64,000 bases of DNA from Winogradskyella luteola (GCF_019203985.1 NZ_JAGSPD010000005.1:124001-188000), one strand, 5' to 3'; shown: positions 18,369 through 28,296, counted from the first letter of the stretch. Notes: generated by a model not told the origin, from the sequence alone. Made by a program: numbers and translations.

Positions 18369-18773
18369 TTAATCCTTTATGTCTTGGCATAACTCTATTA
18401 AAACGCCATTTGTAGATTTAGGGTGCAAAAATGCAATGCGTTTATTATCTGCTCCTTTTTTTGGTTTTTCGTGTATCATTTTAAAGCCGTCTTCCGTAAG
18501 ACGCTTTATTTCCTCTTCAATATTATCTACAGCAAATGCTATATGATGAATGCCTTCCCCCTTTTTTTCTATGAACTTCGCTATCGGACTATCGTCCTTC
18601 GTAGCCTGAAGCAATTCAATTTTATTAGGGCCACACTGAAAAAAAGAGGTTTTCACACCTTCACTTTCCACATCTTCTATTTTATAATGTGCCTTTCCGA
18701 ATAAAGACTCAAAAAGACCGTTAGACGCTTCTATATCCTTAACGGCAATGCCTATATGCTCTATTTTTTTCAT
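18369..18773 (-). CDS. mce: Methylmalonyl-CoA epimerase
   Basis: The 134-residue VOC-superfamily protein begins KKIEHIGIAVKDIEAS and contains GEGIHHIAFAVDNIEEE and KSTNGVLIELCQ. The two His and the Glu lie in the metal-binding positions of methylmalonyl-CoA epimerases, and the length is normal. It interconverts (2R)- and (2S)-methylmalonyl-CoA in the propionyl-CoA/succinyl-CoA pathway. The mutase genes are not in the window. It is a single gene, divergent from rbfA. Confidence 0.9.
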   Translation of the reverse strand: MKKIEHIGIAVKDIEASNGLFESLFGKAHYKIEDVESEGVKTSFFQCGPNKIELLQATKDDSPIAKFIEKKGEGIHHIAFAVDNIEEEIKRLTEDGFKMIHEKPKKGADNKRIAFLHPKSTNGVLIELCQDIKD

Positions 18774-18984
18774 CTATTTAATTTTTGTAATAATCTCTTC
18801 TAATCATTTCAATTATGTCGGTCATTATTATCCATTACCTGCCAAACACCCATTATGGGTTTTCATGTCTGTTTTCCGACAAAATGGGAACCTTTGTTTT
18901 AGTTTCCGTAAAAAAAAGGAATCCGCTCAATAATTTCTACTGCCAAAAATAAGATAATCTTCAAATATCCTATACTTTTGCATC

Positions 18985-19377
18985 ATGGAAAGTAATAGAC
19001 AGAAAAAAATAGCAGGTATTCTACAACAAGACTTGGTAGATGTTTTGCAACGTGCTGCTTCTGAAGGCGGACTTAAAGGCGTAATAATTTCAGTCTCTAA
19101 GGTTAGTGTCACTGTGGATTTATCTATAGCTAAAGTTTACCTAAGTATTTTTCCGAATAAAGAAGCACAACATTTACTAGAGGGTATAAAGTCTAATAAA
19201 CCGTTAATTAGACATGAGTTAGCGCAACGTACGCGCCATCAATTAAGGCGAATGCCTCAACTCGAATTTTTTATCGACGATTCTTTAGAATATATTGATG
19301 GCATTGAACGTTCTCTTAAAGAAGGTGATAATCCCTTAGAAAATCCTGATTTACTGGACGACAGAAAAAAATCTTAG
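18985..19377 (+). CDS. rbfA: Ribosome-binding factor A
   Basis: The 130-residue protein has the RbfA KH-like fold: RQKKIAGILQQDLVDVLQ at the N-terminus and LAQRTRHQLRRMPQLEFFID near residue 75. It binds the 30S subunit during 16S rRNA maturation. A TACTTTTG box (18973-18980) ends only 4 bases before the ATG, so the transcript may have a very short leader or none. The LolC-type permease follows after one base, a pairing common in flavobacteria. Confidence 0.93.
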   Translation: MESNRQKKIAGILQQDLVDVLQRAASEGGLKGVIISVSKVSVTVDLSIAKVYLSIFPNKEAQHLLEGIKSNKPLIRHELAQRTRHQLRRMPQLEFFIDDSLEYIDGIERSLKEGDNPLENPDLLDDRKKS

Positions 19378-19378
19378 A

Positions 19379-20581
19379 TTGAACTTTCCTATCTATATAG
19401 CAAAACGTTACCTGTTTTCTAAAAGCAGTAATAATGCTATAAATATAATGACGGGTATTGCTTCTGGCGGGGTTATTATTGCATCAGCAGCTTTATTCAT
19501 TGTGCTTTCTGTTTTTGCAGGATTAAAAGATTACAGCCTTCAGTTTTCTTCTTTTGTAGATCCTGATTTAAAATTGATTTCAATAGAAGGCAAATCATTT
19601 TTGTTTTCTGAAACCGATAAATCCAAATTGACTTCAATTAGTGGTATAGCTTATTATTCTGAAATTATTGAAGAGCGTATCATTATAAAATCTGAAAATA
19701 AAAATCTGCTCGCCACTTTAAAAGGTGTGGACTCCAATTACTTAAATGTTACCAATATCGACTCTATGGTAACTAAAGGTAACTGGTTATCGACCAATAG
19801 TAATGATGTGGTTTCTGGTTGGGGAATTTCTAACAACCTCTCATTTGGTATTCTTAATTACCGAAAACCACTAGCGCTCTATGTTCCAAAACCTGGAAAA
19901 GGGCAGTCGAGCTCACTAAAAAGTATTTATAATTCTGTCTATGTAAGTAACGTTGGACTTTTTGATATTAATGAAGAGCTTAATGAAGAGTATGTATTCT
20001 CGGATATAAGCTTGGCAAAAAAATTACTCAACTACGAAGACAATCGCATAAGTTCCCTAGAGCTAAAGCTAACATCTAATGCCAATGAAAATGACGTTAG
20101 AGAACAGCTTAAAAACACATTTAAAGATAGGTTTGTGATTAAGAACAGAGAACAGCTTAACGATGCTTTGTTTAAAATGCTAAATACCGAAAACCTAGCA
20201 ATTTATCTCATTTTTACTTTGGTGATTATCATTGCACTCTTCAATGTTATCGGTGCTATTATAATGATGATATTAGACAAAAAGAAATCCTTAAACACGT
20301 TATTTAATTTAGGAACCCAACCCAAAGAGATAAAGTCCATTTTCTTTTGGCAAGGTAGTTTAATGACTATGGTAAGTGGCATTGTCGGTGTTACTATTGG
20401 ATTATTGATTGTATTTTTACAACAGGCTTTTAATTTAGTAATGCTAACTCCCGATTTACCTTATCCTGTACGGTTAAACTTCTTAAATATACTTATTGTG
20501 TTGGCAACAATTTTTGCTTTAGGGATTATAGCTTCGCAAATAGCCTCACAACGCATTACAAAAAAGTTGATTCGATCTTAA
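19379..20581 (+). CDS. LolC/LolE-type lipoprotein-releasing ABC permease
   Basis: The 400-residue protein starts at TTG 19379, directly after rbfA. It has a first membrane helix (residues about 25-50, after FPIYIAKRYLFSKSSNNAIN), a large periplasmic MacB/LolE-like domain, and three C-terminal helices of the FtsX family (from LAIYLIFTLVIIIALFNVIG onward). This is the topology of the permease that extracts lipoproteins from the inner membrane for LolA. The cognate LolD ATPase is not encoded nearby. RNA-level coupling with rbfA is likely. Confidence 0.85.
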   Translation: MNFPIYIAKRYLFSKSSNNAINIMTGIASGGVIIASAALFIVLSVFAGLKDYSLQFSSFVDPDLKLISIEGKSFLFSETDKSKLTSISGIAYYSEIIEERIIIKSENKNLLATLKGVDSNYLNVTNIDSMVTKGNWLSTNSNDVVSGWGISNNLSFGILNYRKPLALYVPKPGKGQSSSLKSIYNSVYVSNVGLFDINEELNEEYVFSDISLAKKLLNYEDNRISSLELKLTSNANENDVREQLKNTFKDRFVIKNREQLNDALFKMLNTENLAIYLIFTLVIIIALFNVIGAIIMMILDKKKSLNTLFNLGTQPKEIKSIFFWQGSLMTMVSGIVGVTIGLLIVFLQQAFNLVMLTPDLPYPVRLNFLNILIVLATIFALGIIASQIASQRITKKLIRS

Positions 20582-20622
20582 ATTGCGCAATAGTATTTAT
20601 GCATTTATAGCTCTACGAAAAC

Positions 20623-21615
20623 CTAAACAAATTGGTAATCGCTAAACTTTTCGAGTACCTCATCAAAAGTAGCAAAGACATCTTTTGAATCATCACTTGT
20701 TACCATTTTCATTCGGTATTCTTTAAAGTTTGGTATGCCTTTAAAATAATTCGTGTAATGTCGTCTGGTTTCAAAAACACCAAGTTTTTCACCTTTCCAA
20801 TCAATGGACATTTGCAAATGGCGTTTTGCTGCTTCTACACGTTCTGGCATTGAGATAGGAGCTAAATGCTCTCCTGTTTTAAAATAATATTTTACTTGTT
20901 TAAAAAACCAAGGATTACCAATAGATGCCCTACCAATCATTGCGCCATCGAGACCATAACTGTCTCGCATTTCTACAGCTTTTTCGGGGGTATTAACATC
21001 CCCATTTCCAAATACAGGAATATGCATTCTCGGGTTATTTTTCACCTCGGCAATAGGTTTCCAATCTGCATTGCCTTTGTACATTTGGGCGCGAGTACGT
21101 CCGTGGATGGCTATTGATTTTATACCAACATCTTGTAAACGCTCGGCAACTTCAACAATTTTAATAGAGTTGTGATCCCAGCCTAAACGTGTTTTAACGG
21201 TTACAGGTAAATGAGTACGTTTTACCATTTCGGCAGTGAGCTTTTCCATCAGGCAAACATCCTTTAAGATTCCTGCTCCTGCTCCTTTCGATACTACTTT
21301 TTTAACGGGACATCCAAAATTAATGTCAATAATATCTGGCTTTGACTTTTCTACAATATCAATGGTCTGCAACATACTTTCCATATTGGCGCCAAAAATC
21401 TGAATGCCAACTGGTCGTTCTTTTTCATAAATATCTAGCTTCATAACGCTTTTGGCAGCATTACGAATTAAACCCTCACTAGATACAAACTCAGTATATA
21501 CCACATCAGCTCCCTGTTCTTTGCATAAAGCACGAAATGGAGGATCGCTAACATCTTCCATTGGTGCTAAAAGCAATGGAAACTCACCTAATTCTATATT
21601 TCCTATTTTGACCAA
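20623..21615 (-). CDS. dusB: tRNA-dihydrouridine synthase B
   Basis: The 330-residue protein begins with LLLAPMEDVSDPPFRALC, contains the catalytic Cys in DINFGCPVKKVV, the FMN-binding segment GNGDV and the RASIGNPWFF motif. Length and order match DusB. It reduces specific uridines in tRNA D-loops. A minus-strand TAATTTTG box (21632-21639) lies just upstream of the start. The gene converges on the LolC-type permease. Confidence 0.95.
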   Translation of the reverse strand: MVKIGNIELGEFPLLLAPMEDVSDPPFRALCKEQGADVVYTEFVSSEGLIRNAAKSVMKLDIYEKERPVGIQIFGANMESMLQTIDIVEKSKPDIIDINFGCPVKKVVSKGAGAGILKDVCLMEKLTAEMVKRTHLPVTVKTRLGWDHNSIKIVEVAERLQDVGIKSIAIHGRTRAQMYKGNADWKPIAEVKNNPRMHIPVFGNGDVNTPEKAVEMRDSYGLDGAMIGRASIGNPWFFKQVKYYFKTGEHLAPISMPERVEAAKRHLQMSIDWKGEKLGVFETRRHYTNYFKGIPNFKEYRMKMVTSDDSKDVFATFDEVLEKFSDYQFV

Positions 21616-21724
21616 GTTTAAAATTTTGAAGCAAAATTAGGGCTTTTTGCTAAAAACCTAAAAAGAGTAATTTGTTTTTGTTGGTTATAAAACTAAACCG
21701 TTGTCTAGTTATGTTATTATAAGT

Positions 21725-22120
21725 CTAGGTGTTTGTGGAGCCTTGGTGTTGGGTTATTAGTACCCAAAGCCCATAAAAACCTAAAATAAATTCTCCTAAA
21801 GTACCAATAATATAGGCTTGTGTTGGTGCACCATCTATTGCCCAACTTAAGGACCTTCCTAATGCTAAACCAAGCATAAAAACAACATTACTTACCAAGG
21901 CAAGTTTTAGATAATTAATTTTAAAAATCCCAAAAAGCCATACGACAGAAAAGCCTAGATACAATCCCATTATCGCTTTGAAGAAGTTCTGTTCGTCTAG
22001 CGTTTGTGAGTGGATATCGAATTGAGAGTCTGGATTAAACCCGTAAACAAATGCTACTGGAACTACAATTATTATAGAAATAATTAAGTGGATTTTAGAT
22101 ATAACATTTTTGTTAGTCAT
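21725..22120 (-). CDS. DUF4345-family membrane protein
   Basis: The 131-residue protein has four predicted membrane helices and the pattern FFKAIMGLYLGFSVVWLFG, plus the C-terminal GTLGEFILGFYGLWVL, both typical of DUF4345. Function is unknown. Its ATG (22118-22120) lies in the 24-base loop of a perfect 16-bp inverted repeat (22087-22102 and 22127-22142), so the mRNA start region could form a strong hairpin. The codons of the downstream arm encode VISKIHL. Confidence 0.75.
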   Translation of the reverse strand: MTNKNVISKIHLIISIIIVVPVAFVYGFNPDSQFDIHSQTLDEQNFFKAIMGLYLGFSVVWLFGIFKINYLKLALVSNVVFMLGLALGRSLSWAIDGAPTQAYIIGTLGEFILGFYGLWVLITQHQGSTNT

Positions 22121-22142
22121 CTAATAATATCTAAAATCCACT
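22087..22142 (-). repeat. Perfect 16-bp inverted repeat spanning a start codon
   Basis: AGTGGATTTTAGATAT at 22087-22102 is exactly complementary to ATATCTAAAATCCACT at 22127-22142; the 24-base loop contains the ATG of the DUF4345 gene. In the minus-strand mRNA the 5' arm covers the place where a ribosome binding site would be. It may be a translational control hairpin; the lack of a U-tract argues against a terminator. Confidence 0.8.
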
Positions 22143-22151
22143 CAACCATAC

Positions 22152-23273
22152 TTAATAAGTTAAATCAACCATTCCTTGAGTTAAGCTTAAATCTGCACCA
22201 GCATTACTTTCTACTAAACCAAAAAATGTGGCTTGTAAAATATTACCGCTACTTACAGAAGTATCTGATGTAAAGTCATCAAACCCTTGGGTAGAAGGAA
22301 AATAATCCGTTCCGTTTAGTGTCAATACAAAATTTTGAATCACATCTGTACCTGTAGCTCCTTCTGCAACTTGAAAGTTTATAACATAATTTCCTCCTTG
22401 ACTAACTCCGTTTACAGAAATAGTACCATTCTCAAACGTCACGGTTTGATCTACAAATTCAATATTTAACGTCCCTGTCGTAACAGATAAAGTTCCATTA
22501 GAGGATACTGATGCACAGTCTCCTAAATCATCTATAAGAGCTTGTAAGCTTCCGTCGGTATCCCCACATTCTGTAATTTGAGTTTCTAAGGCTTCTCGGT
22601 AAGCTACACACAAGTCTTCATTTTCAGTATCTACATTATATGCCGCAGCGGCAGCATTAGTTGCTGCTTCTGCTTCACAATCGTTAGACACTGCTCCTCT
22701 AGTCCAAACAGAAGTAGATACCTGAGTGCTTGTCACTATAGCTCCAGTTGTTGCATCAGTTTCAGTTGTGGTTTCGTTTTGGCTAAATGTTAATGTCTGT
22801 CCGTTATCAGAGATTTCAAAGGTTACTGTTTGTTCCCCATCAAGTTCTGAAAAGTCCATACCTTCAAAAGTAAATTCAAAAAATGAACCGTCTACAGTTA
22901 TTTCATTTCCATTAACGGAATAACTTCCACTACCACTTACGTTATCTAATGTGTAAGGTTCAGCAGGAATTACAATTCCGTTCGCAGTAATTTCTGCTAC
23001 ATAGCTATAACTACCGTTGGTAGTGTAACTGTTTGCAGCAAAGTTTAAAGTATAATCTTCTGTTGTACTATAAACTTCAAGATCAGACGTTATTTCCACA
23101 CCCTGGAAATCTGTTGATGTATTTAATGATACTTCAAAACCAGAGAGATTCCATTCACCTAGCAAGGCTGCATCGGTTCCACCAGTTTCAGGGTCAAAAT
23201 CTAAAGGTTCATTTTCGCATGTAAATGCAAAAAATAACGTAAATAGGCACAAAAGGGCTAATAATTTTTTCAT
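22152..23273 (-). CDS. Lipocalin-like lipoprotein (373 aa), function unknown
   Basis: A lipoprotein signal (MKKLLALLCLFTLFFAFTCE) is followed by an acidic linker and a beta-rich region beginning LLGEWNLSGFEV, as in Bacteroidota lipocalin-like lipoproteins. A Cys-containing helical insert (EAEAATNAAAAAYN to DLGDC) and a second beta domain follow (GNYVINF, VLTLNGTDYFPS, ILQATFFGLVE). The mature protein is very acidic and Thr/Ser-rich. It probably sits on the outer membrane. It may be co-transcribed with the DUF4345 gene 31 bases downstream. Confidence 0.75.
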   Translation of the reverse strand: MKKLLALLCLFTLFFAFTCENEPLDFDPETGGTDAALLGEWNLSGFEVSLNTSTDFQGVEITSDLEVYSTTEDYTLNFAANSYTTNGSYSYVAEITANGIVIPAEPYTLDNVSGSGSYSVNGNEITVDGSFFEFTFEGMDFSELDGEQTVTFEISDNGQTLTFSQNETTTETDATTGAIVTSTQVSTSVWTRGAVSNDCEAEAATNAAAAAYNVDTENEDLCVAYREALETQITECGDTDGSLQALIDDLGDCASVSSNGTLSVTTGTLNIEFVDQTVTFENGTISVNGVSQGGNYVINFQVAEGATGTDVIQNFVLTLNGTDYFPSTQGFDDFTSDTSVSSGNILQATFFGLVESNAGADLSLTQGMVDLTY

Positions 23274-23345
23274 TTCTATATTATATGTTTGAGTCGCTTA
23301 AAATACAATTAAAAATAGATTTGCGAAAAAATGCTAGATAAAGTA

Positions 23346-24590
23346 TTAAAAATTCACTTTAGTTTCTATGGTTTCTTCACCTCGTTTCACAGTGATATTA
23401 GCTTCGTCACCTTTATCAAAAACAGAAAGTGCTCTCATGTAACTCATCATATCGGTAACCGTACTATCGCCTAATTTCACAACAACATCACCCTTTTTTA
23501 AACCTGCATTAAACGCTGGTGTTTCCTGTCTTGTCCCATCAATACGCATTCCTTTTCCATCAAACAAATAATCCGGAACTACACCTAGACCAACCTTGAA
23601 TCGCGGTGTTTCCTCACTTTCGTTTTTTGTTTTTCTAAAAGCCAATTTACCATTGTCATCTAAATCTGAAATAATACTGAAAATGTAATCTGAAATTAAA
23701 TCCATCCCTTCATAATTCAGCTTTTCTGCATCGTCTCCAGGTTTGTGGTAATCTTCGTGCTGCCCTGTAAAAAAATGTAGTACAGGTATGTCGATTAAAT
23801 AAAATGACGTATGGTCACTCGGCCCTACTCCGCTTTCATTTTCAATCAATTTAAACTTTTCGTTGTTAGATTTTATCGTTTGCTTGAATATTGGTGAAGT
23901 TCCTGTACCGTACACCGCCAAAGTACTATCTGCCTTCATACGGCCAACCATATCCATATTAATCATATAGTTAATGGATGCAGCATCAACGGTTGGGTTT
24001 TTGGAAAAGTAATTAGAGCCCAATAAGCCCATTTCCTCACCAGAAAATGCCATAAACAAATAGTTGTTTTTGTCTTTTATCTCAGCAGTATCATTTTTAA
24101 TTTTTAAACGGCCTGCAAGGTTAAGCATCACAGCAACCCCACTGGCGTTATCATCTGCTCCATTGTGTACTGCTTTATTTTTTTCTCTGTACAAAGACCC
24201 TTCACCCCCAAAACCTAAATGGTCGTAATGCGCTCCGATTACCACAGTTGTTTTTGCATTATTATCTATAAAACCAATTACATTATTTCCTGTAATCGTA
24301 CTATCTGCGTTAGTCGTAAACTCTACTTCTTTATGCGGATCTGTTTTGGGCTTAAACGAGAACGATTGCAGATAACCTTCGGTTCCCTTTGACTGCAACC
24401 CTATGTCTTTAAAACGTTTTATAATATATTCGGAAGCTTTCACTTCTCCTTCGGTACCTGTTTGTCGACCTTCTAATTTATCATCTGATAAAAAAGCAAC
24501 ATCCTCTTTTATTTTATTTTCGGTAACTGTTGGTTCGGTTTTACAAGATAAGAAACTAACCAAAAGCGTTAAAAGCATCAATTTTTTCAT
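23346..24590 (-). CDS. M28-family zinc aminopeptidase lipoprotein with PDZ domain
   Basis: The signal peptide ends in the lipobox LVSFLSC. The M28 domain shows the two-zinc ligand set: GAHYDHLGFGGE, NGADDNASG, FSGEEMGLLG, INMDMVGR and QHEDYHKPGDD. A C-terminal PDZ domain (residues about 330-414, with TPAFNAGLKKGDVVVKLGD) follows. Length fits the family. It is probably a periplasmic or outer-membrane peptidase for nutrient peptides. Its promoter region overlaps that of the divergent gene at 24651. Confidence 0.92.
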   Translation of the reverse strand: MKKLMLLTLLVSFLSCKTEPTVTENKIKEDVAFLSDDKLEGRQTGTEGEVKASEYIIKRFKDIGLQSKGTEGYLQSFSFKPKTDPHKEVEFTTNADSTITGNNVIGFIDNNAKTTVVIGAHYDHLGFGGEGSLYREKNKAVHNGADDNASGVAVMLNLAGRLKIKNDTAEIKDKNNYLFMAFSGEEMGLLGSNYFSKNPTVDAASINYMINMDMVGRMKADSTLAVYGTGTSPIFKQTIKSNNEKFKLIENESGVGPSDHTSFYLIDIPVLHFFTGQHEDYHKPGDDAEKLNYEGMDLISDYIFSIISDLDDNGKLAFRKTKNESEETPRFKVGLGVVPDYLFDGKGMRIDGTRQETPAFNAGLKKGDVVVKLGDSTVTDMMSYMRALSVFDKGDEANITVKRGEETIETKVNF

Positions 24591-24600
24591 CTGTAAGTCT

Positions 24601-24617
24601 TATTTTTGCGCAAAATT
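24601..24617. promoter_or_regulatory. Overlapping divergent -7 elements
   Basis: TATTTTTG (24601-24608) on the plus strand and TAATTTTG (24610-24617, minus strand) are back-to-back matches to TAnnTTTG. They would drive the PD40 lipoprotein (ATG 24651) and the M28 peptidase (ATG 24590) respectively. No good -33 TTTG was found for either. Confidence 0.45.
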
Positions 24618-24650
24618 AGGCATTAAAACCCACTTATATAAATCTTTAAC

Positions 24651-25769
24651 ATGAAGAAAACAGCCGTACTTCTTATTCTATTTATATCATTTTTATCTTG
24701 TAAAACCGAAAATTCCAAATCTACAAACACATCATCTGCTGAAACCGAAGTAGATTCAACAGAAGCGAAAAATCCATTAATCTTTCCTGAAGAAAAAAAC
24801 TTTAAATCCTTAAGGCAAGTCACTTTTGGAGGCGACAATGCTGAAGCATATTGGAGTTTTGACGACAAACAATTGGTGTTTCAGTCTAACAATACAAAAT
24901 GGAATGTGGGCTGCGACCAAATGTTTTTAATGAATGCTGATGAAACTTTTACGGATAGCATCGCTCCACCAATGATAAGTACCGGGAAAGGACGTACAAC
25001 TTGTGCTTACTTTTTGCCAGATAATAAGCATATAATCTATGCTTCAACACACTTAAAGCAAGATGATTGCCCAGAAACTCCGTTACGTAAAAACGGGAAA
25101 TACATTTGGCCAATCTATGATAGCTACGATATTTTTGTTGCGGATTTAGAAGGTAACATCGTAAAACAGCTTACAGATGAAGTTGGTTACGACGCTGAGC
25201 CAACCGTATCTCCGAAAGGTGATAAAATTGTATTTACCTCAACGCGTAGTGGTGATTTAGAACTCTACACCATGAATATTGACGGCACAGATGTGAAACA
25301 AATTACAAACGAATTGGGTTATGATGGCGGAGCATTCTTTTCGCCAGACGGAACAAAATTAATCTTCCGCTCGTCGCGTCCAAAAACAGAACAGGAAATT
25401 AAGGATTATAAAGATTTATTGGCTGAAGGTTTGGTTGAGCCAACTGAGATGGAGCTATACATTTGTAATGCTGATGGTACTGATTTAAGACAATTAACAG
25501 ATTTGGGCAATGCTAATTGGAGTCCATTTTTTCATCCTTCTGGAGAAAAAATACTGTTCTCTTCTAATTTTGAAGCTGAGCGTGGTTTCCCCTTTAATCT
25601 GTACTTAATTGACATTGATGGGAAGAATTTAACACGAGTTACGCATGGGGAGACTTTTGATGCGTTTCCTGTATTTTCAAATGACGGTAAGTATTTGGCT
25701 TTTTCGTCTAACCGCAACAATGGTGGTGGCAGAGACACCAATTTGTTTATTGCTGAGTGGCAAGATTAG
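24651..25769 (+). CDS. PD40/TolB-like beta-propeller lipoprotein
   Basis: The signal peptide ends in a lipobox (LFISFLSC). The rest consists of repeated PD40/WD40-like strands: YWSFDDKQLVFQSNN, AEPTVSPKGDKIVFTSTRSG, GGAFFSPDGTKLIFRSSRP, SPFFHPSGEKILFSSN and FPVFSNDGKYLAFSSNR. It therefore forms a TolB-like propeller. There is no peptidase domain. It is divergent from the M28 peptidase and could act with it at the cell surface, but nothing in the sequence shows a ligand. Confidence 0.88.
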   Translation: MKKTAVLLILFISFLSCKTENSKSTNTSSAETEVDSTEAKNPLIFPEEKNFKSLRQVTFGGDNAEAYWSFDDKQLVFQSNNTKWNVGCDQMFLMNADETFTDSIAPPMISTGKGRTTCAYFLPDNKHIIYASTHLKQDDCPETPLRKNGKYIWPIYDSYDIFVADLEGNIVKQLTDEVGYDAEPTVSPKGDKIVFTSTRSGDLELYTMNIDGTDVKQITNELGYDGGAFFSPDGTKLIFRSSRPKTEQEIKDYKDLLAEGLVEPTEMELYICNADGTDLRQLTDLGNANWSPFFHPSGEKILFSSNFEAERGFPFNLYLIDIDGKNLTRVTHGETFDAFPVFSNDGKYLAFSSNRNNGGGRDTNLFIAEWQD

Positions 25770-25776
25770 ATTATTG

Positions 25777-28182
25777 CTATTGCAGATCTTTTAATCGATC
25801 ACGTTCTTCTACATCGCTAGCACGCTCGTTTGTATTAAGTTTTGTGTTCCCAAACTTATAGCGGAACCCTAGCTTTACAAACCTGTTATCTAAATCTACA
25901 AAATTAGAGCTCGATTGGTTTAAGTAACTTACTGATTGATCAAAATCTTGCTTATTGAACAGATCTTCTACGCTCAATGAAATGACTCCCTTTTCATTGA
26001 ATATGGATTTAGAAATGCTAATATTGGAGAACACTAAGTTTTGAACGGTTTGCAGACTCTGCAAATTTTTTGTCATCCACCAAAACGATGCATTTATATT
26101 TAAGCTGTTGTCTTTTAAAAATGACACGTTAGGGGACAGAATAAAAAGTTGGGACCATTGGTCCAACTTCACAGTTTCGTTGTCAAAATTAGCCTCTTCT
26201 GTAATATTAAAAACAGAAACTGCTGCATATAGACCAAAGTTACTGGAAGGGTAATAATTGAATAGAAGGTCGAAACCAAAATCCGTCTTATTGTCTAAAT
26301 TAGTAGGAGTCCAAGCTAAAACATTTGTGGTGTTGTTCTGTCTGGGCAACTCTACGATATCACCGTCATAATTCATGTAATAGGCTTCGACAGAAAAATA
26401 CTTTAAAAAGTCAATTCCTACTTTGTAATAATCAATATAAGTTGGCACAAGATTTGGGTTGCCCAAAAACACCGTGTTTTCATTAAAAAAAAAGGTAAAA
26501 GGATTGAGGTTGGTGTAGCTTGGCCTGTTGATACTGCGTTTATAATTTCCATTTATACTAATATCGTCAGTGACTTGGTGGGATACACTCAATGTCGGAA
26601 ACCAGTTTAGATAGTCTTGTCTGTTAGTTTCGAGCAATGTTAAAGACCTACCCTCAATATTGGTTTGCTCAACTCTTAAACCAACATTTAAGTTCCATTT
26701 CTCCCAAGATTTACTATAATTTGTATAAGCGGCAAATACGTTTTCGTTGTATTGAAATGCATCTGTATTTTCGACATTGGGAACTTCTTGCCCATTAATG
26801 ATATCCAATCTTGCAATATCACTATCTGTGTTTACGTTAGAATATTTTACACCTGCATCAAAAGCCGAACTTTCATCTATGGGTAAATTATAGTCTATCT
26901 TGCTTGTAAAAATTTTTGTGTATTGATTGGCTAGTGTGTTGAACTCCGAATCATTTTCATCCCCAGGTTCATCTTGAAACACATCCTGATCGCGCTCATA
27001 ATCGTAAACAGTAAAATGTCCACTATACGTTAGGTTGGCGTCATTAGCAAAATCATGTCTAAAGATTAGATCTGTACCTATATTATATTTGTTGTCTCTA
27101 GATAAGTTGTTTGCCGTAAAATTAGATATGAAGTTTTGGTCAGCATTAAAAATATCGGTGCTGTTTTTTATTTCATATTTAAAATATGGAGTGTACAACC
27201 CTGTACTAGTTAGGCTTAATGTATTTCTGTCATTGATGTAATAATCAAAATTAAGGTTAAGGTTATGGGTTTCGGAATGCGTATTTCTATTGATATCAGA
27301 TTCCCATATTTGATCTGTCTCATTTTCTCCGTTTAAAAAATCAACTCTGTCATCTTGGTCTCTATTGATTTTTTGACCTGTATAATTGTAGTTTATATTG
27401 ATGTTGATCTTATTGTTTTTAAAATAATGACTTGTCCCAGTATTATATCTAGGAAATACACCTTGGGTGTAATTTGTATGAACACTTCCTCTGTAACCAG
27501 TTATCAAATTCTTATCCATTACAATATTGATAACCGAACCACTATCCGCATCGTAGCTTGCTGGCGGATTTGTAATAACCTCGATTGATTTTATACTATT
27601 GGCTGGTGCACTTTCTAAAAGCTGTATTAACTCATCTGATGTTAACTGTACTTTTCTATTATTAATATAAACCATAGCTGGCGCGTTTCTAACATTTATG
27701 CCTCCCTCGGTTATAATAATACCTGGTGTGCTTCTTAAAACTCCCAGTATAGATTTTTCAATAAGTGCCGTATTTTCAACATTAAATATTAAGCGATCTG
27801 GTTTTCGGATAATTGTTGGTTTTTGAGCTATAATAGTGACTTCTTCTAAGCTTTCTGGCAATTCTTTAAGTTGAACTGTTTTTAGGTTCAAGTTACCGTT
27901 TAATACAATTATTTGATTGAATTCATTATGGCCAATAAAACTAATTCTAACATAATACGCTGCTTCAGTCAAGTTTTCAATTTTAAAATAGCCCTTATCG
28001 TCCGTAGATGTTCCTTTAAAAAATTCTTCCTGGTTTTCTATAGAAATGATAACATTGGCAAATTCAATGGGATTTCCATTCATATCGACTACTTTGCCAG
28101 AAATAGAAAAATCTTGTGCAAAAGCACTAAAAGATAGCACAAAGATCATTGTGCTTATGCAAAATCGTAGGTGGGCAATCAT
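25777..28182 (-). CDS. TonB-dependent-receptor-type outer membrane protein
   Basis: The 801-residue protein has a signal peptide, a carboxypeptidase-regulatory-like domain (SGKVVDMNGNPIEFANVIIS; residues about 26-110), a plug domain (LRSTPGIIITEGGINVRNAP) and a long beta-barrel ending in RFVKLGFRYKFGN, a typical outer-membrane terminal strand. It belongs to the flavobacterial OMP_b-brl family of TonB-type receptors. No SusD partner is adjacent, so it is more like a siderophore or peptide receptor than a polysaccharide locus. The C-terminus carries a short charged tail (VEERDRLKDLQ). Confidence 0.9.
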   Translation of the reverse strand: MIAHLRFCISTMIFVLSFSAFAQDFSISGKVVDMNGNPIEFANVIISIENQEEFFKGTSTDDKGYFKIENLTEAAYYVRISFIGHNEFNQIIVLNGNLNLKTVQLKELPESLEEVTIIAQKPTIIRKPDRLIFNVENTALIEKSILGVLRSTPGIIITEGGINVRNAPAMVYINNRKVQLTSDELIQLLESAPANSIKSIEVITNPPASYDADSGSVINIVMDKNLITGYRGSVHTNYTQGVFPRYNTGTSHYFKNNKINININYNYTGQKINRDQDDRVDFLNGENETDQIWESDINRNTHSETHNLNLNFDYYINDRNTLSLTSTGLYTPYFKYEIKNSTDIFNADQNFISNFTANNLSRDNKYNIGTDLIFRHDFANDANLTYSGHFTVYDYERDQDVFQDEPGDENDSEFNTLANQYTKIFTSKIDYNLPIDESSAFDAGVKYSNVNTDSDIARLDIINGQEVPNVENTDAFQYNENVFAAYTNYSKSWEKWNLNVGLRVEQTNIEGRSLTLLETNRQDYLNWFPTLSVSHQVTDDISINGNYKRSINRPSYTNLNPFTFFFNENTVFLGNPNLVPTYIDYYKVGIDFLKYFSVEAYYMNYDGDIVELPRQNNTTNVLAWTPTNLDNKTDFGFDLLFNYYPSSNFGLYAAVSVFNITEEANFDNETVKLDQWSQLFILSPNVSFLKDNSLNINASFWWMTKNLQSLQTVQNLVFSNISISKSIFNEKGVISLSVEDLFNKQDFDQSVSYLNQSSSNFVDLDNRFVKLGFRYKFGNTKLNTNERASDVEERDRLKDLQ

Positions 28183-28296
28183 TAGTCAGGTTTGTACTGC
28201 AATATAAAGATTGTTTTTTAATTTATATTGTGGTTTTTCCGTAGTTCATCGAGTTTTAAATGTGTTTTTAGGTGCCATAAAGCATAAGAAATCAAT

